Assembly (NCBI GenBank): GCA_009937555.1
Contig: JAACFD010000148.1
Location: 1-5,459, forward strand
Direction of reading: 5' to 3'
DNA: 5,459 nt
Source: Chlamydiales bacterium
GTDB lineage: Bacteria; Chlamydiota; Chlamydiia; Chlamydiales; JAACFD01
The notes beneath the pieces were generated by a model. It worked only from the letters and a program-made list of their open reading frames with translations. It did no database searches and was not told the DNA's origin. The first letter of the stretch is position 1. The number at the start of each line of letters is the position of its first letter. A program made the translations under genes and the position numbers. Of the stretch, positions 5,425 through 5,459 are shown in pieces.

Positions 5425-5459
5425 TATCTAAAGAGTCTCAAAGACTTTGGTATATCTTC

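Noticed and set aside
5429..5447. Hairpin-like AGAGTCT-CAA-AGACTTT after the last gene as terminator
   Set aside because: The stem is about 7 bp with a G-T wobble and there is no T-tract after it, so it does not meet the standard for an intrinsic terminator.

Overview
This is an AT-rich window of about 5.5 kb, gene-dense and without mobile elements, rRNA, tRNA or CRISPR that I can see. The best taxonomic clue is the tightly overlapping pair of a BolA-family gene and a CGFS monothiol glutaredoxin gene. That arrangement, and the sequence style of both proteins, is typical of Alphaproteobacteria. Low G+C, a proline symporter, an exported protease-like protein of degenerate type and a long helical protein of unknown family together suggest a host-associated lineage (Rickettsiales or Holosporales type). 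The lineage assignment is an inference, not a proof.

Layout. (1) Positions 2-547, plus strand: the C-terminal half of a major facilitator transporter, cut by the left edge of the window. (2) 567-1991, plus strand: a complete PutP-type sodium/proline symporter, 19 nt downstream and probably cotranscribed. (3) 1993-2560, minus strand: bolA-like gene followed by grxD, overlapping by 17 nt. This unit converges on putP with a single base between the two stop codons, and a hairpin terminator is built over both stops. (4) 2561-2685: a 125-nt divergent intergenic region with weak promoter candidates in both directions and an 8-bp inverted repeat. (5) 2686-4242, plus strand: an exported protein with the fold signature of S41 (C-terminal processing/tricorn/CPAF-like) peptidases but with key catalytic positions apparently replaced. 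(6) 4284-5411, plus strand: a cytoplasmic-looking, almost entirely helical 375-residue protein of no family I recognise. (7) 5412-5459: an AT-rich end with a perfect TTGACA and a perfect TATAAT at unusual spacing.

How they fit together. The two transporters form a nutrient or solute uptake/export module in the inner membrane, with proline as the likely substrate of the second. BolA and Grx4 form the known [2Fe-2S]-bridged complex of iron-sulfur trafficking. The S41-like protein and the helical protein are a likely two-gene unit (41-nt gap, same strand) and are the least explained part of the window. No stretch longer than 300 nt lacks a gene.
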